DNA from: Rhizobium sp. LC145
Lineage (GTDB): Bacteria > Pseudomonadota > Alphaproteobacteria > Rhizobiales > Rhizobiaceae
Assembly: GCF_001005825.1 (NCBI RefSeq)
Contig: NZ_LBHV01000003.1
Span: 124,001-188,000, forward strand
Direction: 5' to 3'
DNA length: 64,000 nt
In this document: piece by piece, positions 39,071 to 45,933 of the stretch
Numbering within the stretch: position 1 is the first letter of the stretch
How the letters are laid out: every line of letters begins with the position of its first letter
Made by a program: the position numbers and the translations under genes
Notes under the pieces: model-generated
The model's input: the letters and a program-made list of their open reading frames with translations, nothing else
What the model was told of the DNA's origin: nothing
The model's database searches: none

Positions 39071-41389
39071 TCAGCGTCCCATGATGAGGTCGAGGAGCGT
39101 GGTCTGCGGCGGGTCGCGCCCGGAGCCGGAACCGCCCACCTCGCCGGGCGGGATGGGCCCGCCGCCGACATCCGCCGGGGGTACGGGGCCGGACGCGTCA
39201 TAGGGCCCGCGATAGTCGCGATAATCGCGCACCGGCAGGTCGGACGGTGGAGCGACGTCCCGATAGGAACTGTCGGCCGGCGCGGGAGCCGGCGGATATT
39301 CGTCCTGATGGCGGCCGCCGGAAAACACGCCGGAAATGATATCGCCGATGGTCGTCGGGTCGGAGGGCGCCTGCGGGGAGGCGGGTGGCAGGTCATAGCC
39401 GCCATGGCTGCCGAAGAGCGGGGTCGGCGTGTAGCCCTTCATCGCCGCCGTCATGAATTCCTGCCAGGCGCGCGCCGGAAGCCCGCCGCCGGTGACCTTC
39501 TTCATGTAGGCGCCGTCGTCGTTGCCGAACCAGACGCCGGTGGTCAGCGTGCTGGTATAGCCGACGAAGAGCGCGTCGCGGAAGGACTGGGTCGTGCCGG
39601 TCTTGCCTGCCGCCTGCCAGCCGGGAATGCGGGCGGCCTTGCCGGTGCCTTCGGCGATGACGCGCGCCATCATATTGTTCATGGTGGCGGCGATCGCCTC
39701 GCTCAGCACCCGGGGCGGATTGGCATAGTCGCTTTCGTAAAGGACATTGCCGTCGGCATCCAAGATGCGCTTGACCACATGCGGAGTCGCCTTGTAGCCG
39801 CCGTTCATGAAGGGCGCATAGGCCGCTGTGAGCTCCACCAGGGAGACTTCGGAGGTGCCGAGCGCGATCGAGGCATTCGCCTGAAGATCGGATTCGACGC
39901 CGAGCCGATGGGCGAGGCTCACCACTTCCTCGGGACCGACTTCCATGACGAGCTGGGCCGCGATGGTGTTCAGCGACTGAGCGAAGGCGGAGGAAAGCGT
40001 CACCTCGCCGCGATATTTCTCGTCGTAGTTTGAGGGCGTCCAGTTACCGATCCGGACCGGCGCGTCGTTGCGGACGGAATCCGGCCGGATGCCGGCCTCC
40101 AGCGCTGCGGCATAGACGAAGGGCTTGAAGGCGGAACCCGGCTGGCGCCGCGCCTTCGTTGCCCGGTTGAACTGGCTCTCTGCGTAATCCCGGCCGCCGA
40201 CCAGCGCGCGGATCGCGCCCGTGGCGTCTATGGCGACCAGGCCCGCCTGCGAGGCGTTGAGCTTGGCGCCGTTCTTGTCGAGCACGTCGGTAAGCGCCTT
40301 TTCGGCTTCCCGCTCCAGCCTGAGATCGATGGTAGTCTCGACCGTCACATCGCTCTTGATCTCGCCGATCAGCGATTTCACCTCGTCCATCGCCATATCG
40401 GCGGCATAGTGCTCCGCGCCGGACCAGTAGGAGCGTGCCTTGGTGGGCGGCTGCGACATCGCCGTCTTGATCTCGTCGGCGGTGATATAGCCTTCCTCCT
40501 CCATGGCTCCGAGCACGACCTGGGCGCGGGCTTCGGCGGCCGCGGGATCGCGTGCGGGAGACAGGCGGGAAGGAGCCTTGAGGAGGCCGGCGAGCAGGGC
40601 GGCCTCGCCGAGGTTCACCTCACGCGCCGATTTGTTGAAATAGCGCCGCGACGCCGCCTCGACCCCGTAGGCATTGGAGCCGAAGAACACGCGGTTGAGA
40701 TACATGGCGAGGATCTGGTCCTTGGTGAACTTGTGCTCCAGCCAGAAGGAGAGCAGCACTTCCTGGATCTTGCGCTCGAAAGTGCGCTCCGGCGACAGGA
40801 AGAGGTTTTTGGCGAGCTGCTGGGTGATCGTCGAGCCGCCCTGGATCGGCTGGCCGGTCAGGTTGTTGACAAACGCGCGTGCGAGCCCGAACGGATCGAC
40901 GCCGAAATGGTAATAGAACCGGCGGTCCTCGATGGCCATGACGGCTTGGGGAATGAAGGGCGACATTTCCTCGAGCGACAAGGCCTCGCCGCCGGTGGCG
41001 CCGCGATTGGCGATGACGGAGCCGTCGATGGCCGTGATCTTGATGTTCGGCGGACGGTCGGGGATGGACCAGCTGCTGGCGGCGGGCATCTGCGCGCCGT
41101 AATAGAGCACGATGCCGCCGACGCCGATGCCGGCCCAGATGCCGAGCACGATGCACCAGTAGACGAGCGAGCGCAGCGATCCGAAAAAGCCGCCGCTACG
41201 CCGCGAGGCGGGCTTCCCGCGGGGCTTGCGCCCAGATGTGGATTTGGCGGGTTTCGGCGCACGCTTCGCCGCGCCTCTTGCGCCGGCGACCCTGTCCTCG
41301 GCTTCGAGGCGGAACTCATCCTCGTCCTTGTGGTCTTCACCGTCGAAGGAGGGTTCTATCCGCTGCCCTGATCTGCCTCTGGCCGCCAT
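39071..41389 (-). CDS. Class A penicillin-binding protein (bifunctional)
   Basis: This encodes 772 residues. A basic cytoplasmic tail of about 75 residues precedes one membrane anchor (about 80-105). The GT51 glycosyltransferase domain follows with EDRRFYYHFGVDPFGLARA and GGSTITQQLAKNLFL. The transpeptidase has its active Ser in PGSAFKPF (SxxK), SLN and KTGT motifs. A Pro/Gly/Asp-rich C-terminal tail of about 90 residues ends the protein. It polymerises and cross-links peptidoglycan in the periplasm. The long basic N-terminus and lack of an OB insert place it with the rhizobial PBP1 family rather than E. coli PBP1A/1B; exact orthology is open. Confidence 0.93.
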   Translation of the reverse strand: MAARGRSGQRIEPSFDGEDHKDEDEFRLEAEDRVAGARGAAKRAPKPAKSTSGRKPRGKPASRRSGGFFGSLRSLVYWCIVLGIWAGIGVGGIVLYYGAQMPAASSWSIPDRPPNIKITAIDGSVIANRGATGGEALSLEEMSPFIPQAVMAIEDRRFYYHFGVDPFGLARAFVNNLTGQPIQGGSTITQQLAKNLFLSPERTFERKIQEVLLSFWLEHKFTKDQILAMYLNRVFFGSNAYGVEAASRRYFNKSAREVNLGEAALLAGLLKAPSRLSPARDPAAAEARAQVVLGAMEEEGYITADEIKTAMSQPPTKARSYWSGAEHYAADMAMDEVKSLIGEIKSDVTVETTIDLRLEREAEKALTDVLDKNGAKLNASQAGLVAIDATGAIRALVGGRDYAESQFNRATKARRQPGSAFKPFVYAAALEAGIRPDSVRNDAPVRIGNWTPSNYDEKYRGEVTLSSAFAQSLNTIAAQLVMEVGPEEVVSLAHRLGVESDLQANASIALGTSEVSLVELTAAYAPFMNGGYKATPHVVKRILDADGNVLYESDYANPPRVLSEAIAATMNNMMARVIAEGTGKAARIPGWQAAGKTGTTQSFRDALFVGYTSTLTTGVWFGNDDGAYMKKVTGGGLPARAWQEFMTAAMKGYTPTPLFGSHGGYDLPPASPQAPSDPTTIGDIISGVFSGGRHQDEYPPAPAPADSSYRDVAPPSDLPVRDYRDYRGPYDASGPVPPADVGGGPIPPGEVGGSGSGRDPPQTTLLDLIMGR

Positions 41390-41629
41390 GATGAACCGGC
41401 CCGCCTCCTTGGTTCCCGCCCGTCCCGATGACCGGCTCTGTCTCGCATTCGTCGCCCAGGCTCTCGCTGGAGTCTAAATGCGGCAATTTAAAGGGGGGTT
41501 AAAAGGCCAAATCGCGAAAAACGAGCATCTTCAAGCCCTTGTTATCAGGCTGGTCACGATCGCAGAAGGCCTTGACTTTCGGCGGGAAACATGAGAACAA
41601 AAAGAGAACATATTGAAGTGGAGATGGCG

Positions 41630-41812
41630 ATGACCAGGACCGAACAGGTAATCGAACGCGCCATGGCGGCAGTCGCGGCGGCGCGAGCAGCGCGGGAGGC
41701 GGATGAGCGGCGCCGGCGCGAGACCTTCCAGCGCGTGCAGATTGCAAACCTTCGACGCCCCACGGTGCCGAAGGGCATCCAGCTTCCGTTGGATCTGTTT
41801 CGGCCTAACTGA
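41630..41812 (+). CDS. Small helical hypothetical protein
   Basis: This encodes 60 residues of unknown function. The N-terminal two thirds are one charged Ala/Arg/Glu-rich helix (VIERAMAAVAAARAAREADE), followed by IANLRRPTVPKGIQLPLDLF. GGAG is six bases before the ATG at 41630; an ATG 13 codons earlier (41591) has only weak signals. It is convergent with a tiny membrane-protein gene. Confidence 0.55.
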   Translation: MTRTEQVIERAMAAVAAARAAREADERRRRETFQRVQIANLRRPTVPKGIQLPLDLFRPN

Positions 41813-41819
41813 AATCTCG

Positions 41820-41900
41820 TCAGGCGCGTATGAACAAGGCTCCTACGAGTGTGAAGACGACCAGCGACTGCAGGATGAACATCGGCAGTTGATCTGACAT
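41820..41900 (-). CDS. 26-residue membrane miniprotein
   Basis: The frame reads MSDQLPMFILQSLVVFTLVG and ends ALFIRA (26 residues). Nearly all of it is one membrane segment (about 7-23). GGAGG is placed nine bases before the ATG. The size and shape recall single-span miniproteins such as KdpF or CydX, but no partner gene is adjacent, so it may act on its own. I do not recognise the family with certainty. Confidence 0.6.
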   Translation of the reverse strand: MSDQLPMFILQSLVVFTLVGALFIRA

Positions 41901-42078
41901 TTTGGGTAACCTCCGGATTTTCGGGGGAGAAGTGCTGGAGCGCCCATTAGGTTCCGTCCACGGCTTTCTCACCGATTGAACCAGGTCGCGCGCTTGCCGG
42001 CCTCTTCTTCTCTCCTGTGCGTGTTTCCCGCGAACAAAATCCATGATGGCTTGTTATGAGGCTCCAGGAGAGAAGCCG

Positions 42079-42330
42079 ATGAACAAGATCGTGGAAGCTG
42101 TGATCAGGAAGAAGGACGGATGCGTGCCGGTCGGGCTGATGAATGTCGGGCAGGCATTGAGGATGCCCAAGGAGCCGGCGGTCGAATTCAGCCATCCCGC
42201 CTTTGAAGCAGGCGAAACGGATGTCTTCATCGACCGTGACATGCTGTCGAAGCTGATGCCGCCAGGACGGCCGGCAGAGCCGGCCGCCGGGCGGGTTTCG
42301 GATGGTGCCGTTCAGCACCGGTCGATGTAG
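42079..42330 (+). CDS. Small hypothetical protein
   Basis: This encodes 83 residues of unknown function, starting MNKIVEAVIRKKDGCVPVGL and including EPAVEFSHPAFEAGETDVFID. It is soluble, without signal peptide or membrane segment. AGGAGAG lies six bases before the ATG, so translation is credible. It overlaps the end of the convergent lipoprotein gene by 19 bases. Confidence 0.55.
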   Translation: MNKIVEAVIRKKDGCVPVGLMNVGQALRMPKEPAVEFSHPAFEAGETDVFIDRDMLSKLMPPGRPAEPAAGRVSDGAVQHRSM

Positions 42331-42563
42331 CGGTTGCCGTTGCGGTCGCGATAGTAGCAGCGGCCCGGCTGGTCGGCGACGTTGCCGATCAGGGCGCCTC
42401 CTACGCCGCCGATGGCCGCACCTACCGCTGCGCCTCGAACATTGCCCGTGGCCACGCCGCCGACGACGGCACCCGTGGCAGCGCCGATACCTGCGCCGCG
42501 CTCCGTGGCGGTGCATGCTGCAAGGGAAAGACTAACGCAGGCCATGGCGATAATTTTCTTCAT
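42312..42563 (-). CDS. Small glycine-zipper lipoprotein
   Basis: This encodes 83 residues. A lipoprotein signal with lipobox LAAC (Cys about residue 17) is followed by Gly/Ala-rich repeats (GAGIGAATGAVVGGVATGNV and GAAVGAAIGGVGGALIGN) typical of glycine-zipper outer-membrane lipoproteins. The end CYYRDRNGNRYIDRC holds two cysteines and is a common YMGG-type tail. It probably sits in the outer membrane. GGAGAG lies close before the ATG at 42563. Confidence 0.85.
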   Translation of the reverse strand: MKKIIAMACVSLSLAACTATERGAGIGAATGAVVGGVATGNVRGAAVGAAIGGVGGALIGNVADQPGRCYYRDRNGNRYIDRC

Positions 42564-42706
42564 TTCGCTCTCCATCCTCTACCAGCCCGCCATTCCTAAC
42601 GCTTGAGCGCGGAACTGGTTGCAGAAGTTCCAGTCCCGGAAGCGTCAGGCGTTCGCCCGGGCGCATGAAAGCCGCTCTAACTTATTGAATTCACGCATCC
42701 TGCTTT

Positions 42707-42730
42707 CCGAAAGTCGATTTTGATTTTCGG
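42707..42730. repeat. Small inverted repeat in a gene-free stretch
   Basis: CCGAAAGTC and GATTTTCGG pair around GATTTT (one mismatch). It lies in the 257-base gap before the secreted miniprotein gene, which holds nothing else recognisable. Confidence 0.5.
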
Positions 42731-42820
42731 ACCGATGCCGCAAGGGCGCGAATTCGTGATTTCGGATTTACCCGGCCGCGGGTTACTTTCCCCTCGCAAC
42801 CGAAAGCGAAGGAGAATGAC

Positions 42821-43027
42821 ATGAAGACATTTCTCGTAATCGCAGCAACTCTCGGCCTGACGTCGTCCATGGCGCTTGCGGATTGCGCAGGTCATGTGAC
42901 GGCTTCGAAAGAGGTCGACAAGAATCTCACCACCGCCAGCATCACTAAGGCGGAAGAAGTGCGCAACGAACAGGCAATGGTTCTGAAGCGCGACGAGGCC
43001 GCCAAGGAAGCTCCGGCAACCGAATAA
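42821..43027 (+). CDS. Small secreted protein
   Basis: This encodes 68 residues. A clear signal peptide (MKTFLVIAATLGLTSSMALA, about residues 1-20) precedes a 48-residue mature part with DCAGHVTASKEVDKN and a Lys/Glu-rich helix. Function is unknown; similar short periplasmic proteins occur in rhizobia. GAAGGAG lies at the right distance before the ATG. A strong terminator follows at once. Confidence 0.7.
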   Translation: MKTFLVIAATLGLTSSMALADCAGHVTASKEVDKNLTTASITKAEEVRNEQAMVLKRDEAAKEAPATE

Positions 43028-43035
43028 TCGCTGCA

Positions 43036-43069
43036 AACCGCGCCGGCTGCCATGACCGGCGCGGTTTTT
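43036..43069 (+). terminator. Rho-independent terminator
   Basis: ACCGCGCCGG (43037-43046) and CCGGCGCGGT (43056-43065) form a 10-bp stem followed by five T residues, just after the small secreted protein gene. Confidence 0.9.
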
Positions 43070-43202
43070 ACGAGGCTTGTCGCGATCTTTCGGGTTCTCT
43101 TCCCATATTTCCTGCGCAACTCCGTCCGCCCGTCCGTGGATCGGCGCGGAACCTCTTGCGCCATCTCCAAGTTGTCCTTGCTAGAAAAAGGGAGGCAGAA
43201 GC

Positions 43203-43433
43203 ATGGCAAGAAGAACTCTCGGTGCGGGCTTTACCGGCGATGTGACGGAGGAGACAGGTGTTGTCGCGAAGGCAAAAGGCGCGGCGCGTCATGTGAAGGA
43301 CGAAGCCGAAATGGTCGCGGCCCATGCGGCCGATCATCCGGCCGCGAGCGGTTCGGCGGTGGCATTCGTCGGGGTCCTCGGCTTTGTGCTTGGCTACCTC
43401 TGCGGAACCTCCTCCACCTCACGCCACCGGTGA
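43203..43433 (+). CDS. Small tail-anchored membrane protein
   Basis: This encodes 76 residues. A hydrophilic N-terminus with an Ala/Lys/Glu helix (VVAKAKGAARHVKDEAE) is followed by one membrane segment near the end (about 51-70, AVAFVGVLGFVLGYLCG). The plan matches ElaB/YqjD-type (DUF883) proteins, which in E. coli bind stalled ribosomes at the membrane; that role is only an analogy here. GGGAGG is well placed before the ATG. The gene at 44037 encodes a related protein with a similar tail. Confidence 0.65.
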   Translation: MARRTLGAGFTGDVTEETGVVAKAKGAARHVKDEAEMVAAHAADHPAASGSAVAFVGVLGFVLGYLCGTSSTSRHR

Positions 43434-43748
43434 CGACCGAAGCCGGTCTGCGGATGTGCCGCAGGCCGTGACGCCAAAGCTCCGGCCAAAGCTCCGTATG
43501 TAGCGGCAAGCATTTGTGCGCCACGAAAAAACCATAGAATCCCAGTCTCGATTCCAGTTCACGGCTTTCGCGATTCGTCGAAAGCCGGCCTGTGCCGTGT
43601 CATGTGGGATACGGAGACAGGAAGCGCAATTCTCGCTGGCGGGCGTAGGGATGCGCGAAGCGATCCCGCCGACCGGTCGAGGCGGCGCATCGCCAAGGTT
43701 ACGCAAGTCCGTTCACGGGGGACGGGCGGGGTGATCGGGAGGTTGACA
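43434..43748. other. Gap without a recognised gene
   Basis: It contains a hairpin GGTCTGCGG/GCCGCAGGCC just after 43433 that may end the upstream gene, and a tandem CAAAGCTCCG repeat around 43473-43495. I see no further signal. Confidence 0.4.
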
Positions 43749-43964
43749 ATGCCGATGCAGACGACGATCCGCAATCCGGTCAGTCCGGATCAGTTAACCT
43801 TGCTGCAGCAAGTATTCGACGAGACCTGCGCCCAGCACCAGATCGACAAGGCAAGTGCCGACGGGGAGGCGCTGGCGATCATCCTCGTCCACACCCTCCA
43901 AAAGGGGTTGGGCGATCGCGAGAAGCTGGAGGCACTCGCGCAGATCCTGGCCGAGAACCGCTGA
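43749..43964 (+). CDS. Small hypothetical protein
   Basis: This encodes 71 residues starting MPMQTTIRNPVSPDQL. It is helical, soluble, and contains QLTLLQQVFDETCAQHQID and EALAIILVHTLQKG. No family is recognised. GGGAGG precedes the ATG by six to eight bases. The frame extends upstream without a better start. Confidence 0.6.
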   Translation: MPMQTTIRNPVSPDQLTLLQQVFDETCAQHQIDKASADGEALAIILVHTLQKGLGDREKLEALAQILAENR

Positions 43965-44036
43965 AATCTACGTTTCCCGGAACCTATGCGGTCTTTGAAA
44001 GTTCATCGGTCTTCCTGACAATCCAAGGAGGCCGGC

Positions 44037-44396
44037 ATGGCAGAACCCATCAGAAACCTGAAAACGCCCGGTAAGCCCGAAAATCCATCTTTCGATCGAG
44101 AGGTGGGGCCGGATGTGAATCGCGAGATTGCCACGCTGCGCACCGAAATCGCGTCCTTGCGCGAAACGCTCGCGGAAAAAACCGGCGCGGCCTATGAGCA
44201 GGTCGCCGAACGCGCCAGCAGCGCCGCCGGCTACGTGGCCGGGGAAGCGAGCTCGGTGGCCGGCACCATCCGCGAACATCCGGCGGCCACGACCACGCTG
44301 TTCACGCTGATCGGGGCGATCGGCTTTGTCATAGGATATGCTGTGGCGACGGCTTCGGCCGAGAGCAAGCAGGCCTGGTATCGCCGCTACTATTGA
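44037..44396 (+). CDS. DUF883-like tail-anchored membrane protein
   Basis: This encodes 119 residues. A heptad-rich helix (REIATLRTEIASLRETLAEK and onward) leads to a C-terminal membrane segment (about 85-105, LFTLIGAIGFVIGYAVAT) and a short basic end RRYY. This is the ElaB/YqjD plan. The tail LIGAIGFVIGYAV resembles FVGVLGFVLGYLC of the protein at 43203, suggesting paralogues. AAGGAG precedes the ATG. It overlaps the convergent YbaK-type gene by seven bases. Confidence 0.75.
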   Translation: MAEPIRNLKTPGKPENPSFDREVGPDVNREIATLRTEIASLRETLAEKTGAAYEQVAERASSAAGYVAGEASSVAGTIREHPAATTTLFTLIGAIGFVIGYAVATASAESKQAWYRRYY

Positions 44397-44878
44397 GCCG
44401 CAACGGCCTCGGGCAAGGGGTCCTGGCCGACATCGATCCAGATGGCACCGGTCAGTTCCGCCATGCGCTGCGGGTTGATGCGCACCGCGGCGTTGGTGGC
44501 GCCAGCGGCCGGGACGACCTCCGCAAACCGCTGCAGCGAGACGTCGCAATAGATGGGCAGCGGCGAGGTGAGCCCGAATGGGCACACACCGCCGATCGGA
44601 TGGCTGGTAATTTCAGTCACTTCTTCGCCCGCCAGCATGCGGGGCTTGGCGCCGAACCGGTCGCGGAACTTGCGATTGTCGAGGCGGCTCGTTCCGGCCA
44701 TCACGACCAGCGCCGTCTGATCTCCGGCGCGAACGCAGATCGTCTTGGCGATCTGCTCGGGCGCCACGCCATGCGCAAGGGCGGCGAGCGCGACCGTCGC
44801 CGAGCTTTCCTCGGTGACGACGACCGGAATATCGGGTGCGTGGGCGGCGAAGAAGGCACGGACGGATTCGAGGCTCAT
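44390..44878 (-). CDS. YbaK/EbsC-type aminoacyl-tRNA deacylase
   Basis: This encodes 162 residues of the YbaK/ProX editing-domain family. Seen motifs are PEQIAKTICVRAGDQTALVVMAG, LDNRKFRDRFGAKPRMLAGEEV, the Gly-rich HPIGGVCPFGL and the Asp/Asn-containing C-terminus. Members deacylate mischarged tRNA (Cys-, Ala- or other). The specificity is not deducible. ATG at 44878 is chosen; the frame runs further upstream through the mini-frame and small RNA region and is not credible there. Confidence 0.9.
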   Translation of the reverse strand: MSLESVRAFFAAHAPDIPVVVTEESSATVALAALAHGVAPEQIAKTICVRAGDQTALVVMAGTSRLDNRKFRDRFGAKPRMLAGEEVTEITSHPIGGVCPFGLTSPLPIYCDVSLQRFAEVVPAAGATNAAVRINPQRMAELTGAIWIDVGQDPLPEAVAAQ

Positions 44879-44930
44879 GGTTCGGGAAGATAAGCCGCAG
44901 AGCACGCCTGAGGCAAGAGAAGGAGGAGAT

Positions 44931-45047
44931 ATGCGATTTGCGCAATGCTGCACTGCGATATCGTGTCTGTTTTTTGAGCGAACCCTGGATATATTTACAA
45001 GCATCGAAGGGCGCACTCCTCCTCCCAGCGCCTCTCGACGGGACTGA
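44931..45047 (+). CDS. 38-codon mini-frame with near-perfect SD, overlapping the small RNA
   Basis: AAGGAGGAGAT sits immediately before ATG 44931, one of the best Shine-Dalgarno matches in the window. The frame starts MRFAQCCTAISCLFFERTLD and ends in PPPSASRRD. Its last third runs through the first hairpin of the second anti-SD small RNA, where CCTCCTCCC is read as Pro-Pro-Pro. It could be a leader peptide, or the SD could serve as a pairing site. There is no proof of translation. Confidence 0.35.
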   Translation: MRFAQCCTAISCLFFERTLDIFTSIEGRTPPPSASRRD

Positions 45048-45117
45048 CAACACCTCCTCCTCCCGGTTGTCAGTCAGTTTCAGAAACCCGGCGCACCTCC
45101 TCCCGCGCCGGGTTTTC
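45000..45117 (+). ncRNA. Anti-Shine-Dalgarno small RNA, alpha-r14 type (copy 2)
   Basis: Three hairpins: 45004-45014 with 45028-45038 (2x2 internal mismatch), 45043-45051 with 45066-45074 (9 bp) and 45085-45094 with 45105-45114 (10 bp, then TTTT, the terminator). Loops expose CTCCTCCC, CCTCCTCCTCCC and CCTCCTCCC. The architecture equals copy 1 at 5177 but the stem sequences differ. A clear promoter is not visible; TATATT at 44990-44995 could be the -10. It lies about 220 bases before cspA, on the same strand. Confidence 0.82.
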
Positions 45118-45334
45118 TGTTATTTCGGGCGCCTGTTTCCGAAACGGCAGGCGGGCGGCCAGCCTTGACGCGGATAAGCCGCGGTCCTAAAGGCGAATAA
45201 TCGATATTTGTTTGACAGCCAGCATTTCGGCCTCAAGCCACCTGCGACGATCTCTCCTGCAAATTCGACATCAACATATTTTCGCGATCTCGCGGAAAAA
45301 CATCGGCTCACGTTTGCAAGAGAAAGGCATCGAA

Positions 45335-45544
45335 ATGGCCACCGGTACTGTAAAATGGTTCAACGCCACCAAGGGTTACGGCTTCATCCAGCCGGATGAT
45401 GGTTCCAAGGACGTATTCGTCCATATCTCCGCCGTCGAGCGCGCAGGCCTCGGCCAGCTCCAGGACGGTCAGAAGGTCTCCTACGAGCTCGTCACCGACA
45501 AGCGTTCGGGCAAGGCTTCTGCAGACCACCTCCAGGCTGCCTGA
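45335..45544 (+). CDS. cspA: Cold shock protein
   Basis: This encodes 69 residues, a single cold-shock domain. RNP1 is KGYGFI and RNP2 is VFVHI, both in the usual place. CspA-type proteins bind single-stranded RNA and DNA and melt RNA structures in the cold or in stress. The leader upstream of the ATG is AU-rich and at least 100 bases, which is common for these genes. AAGG precedes the ATG; frames extending further upstream are not part of the protein. A terminator follows at once. Confidence 0.95.
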   Translation: MATGTVKWFNATKGYGFIQPDDGSKDVFVHISAVERAGLGQLQDGQKVSYELVTDKRSGKASADHLQAA

Positions 45545-45567
45545 GACTCATCCTTTTGGATGATCGG

Positions 45568-45596
45568 AAAGGCCGGCTTTGTCCGGCCTTTTTTTA
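45568..45596 (+). terminator. Rho-independent terminator of cspA
   Basis: AAGGCCGG and CCGGCCTT (45569-45576, 45583-45590) pair around CTTTGT and run into seven T residues. Confidence 0.92.
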
Positions 45597-45846
45597 TCAT
45601 CCCTTGCAATTGGGCTTGAGGCTTCCCATCTATCCCTCAACGGCATTCCGGTGCAGTGGAAGCAAATGCGGGAAACCGCGCCGTTTCGCGGCGGTTCTCA
45701 TATCCGTGTTAACGGGATGTTAACCAGCAGGCGAGACGATGACTGCAGAGCCGCAGCGGTCTTCAAGATCGATAATCGGCCGCGCCGGAATTGCCTGTCC
45801 TGTTTAGTGTGACCACGGATGTACTGGCACCGACAAGCAGGAGTGG

Positions 45847-45872
45847 AAAGGTCGGGCTTGCCCGGCCTTTTT
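45847..45872 (+). terminator. Terminator of an unseen transcript
   Basis: GGTCGGG and CCCGGCC pair (one G-T) around CTTG, followed by five T residues. The 250 bases between it and the cspA terminator hold no credible gene, so a small RNA is possible. Confidence 0.6.
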
Positions 45873-45878
45873 GTTTTC

Positions 45879-45914
45879 AAGGGCCTGAAGCGTCAAGCTT
45901 CAGGCCCTTTTTGC
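45879..45914 (+). terminator. Second terminator facing the M20 peptidase gene
   Basis: AAGGGCCTGAAGC and GCTTCAGGCCCTT form a 13-bp stem around GTCAA, followed by five T residues on the plus strand. It can also serve the convergent peptidase gene, though its minus-strand T-run is short. Confidence 0.8.
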
Positions 45915-45933
45915 GTTCAGGCGGCTTTTGCGT

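Noticed and set aside
45579..45812. 77-codon frame after cspA
   Set aside because: Begins inside the cspA terminator, has no ribosome-binding site and no recognisable composition of a real protein.
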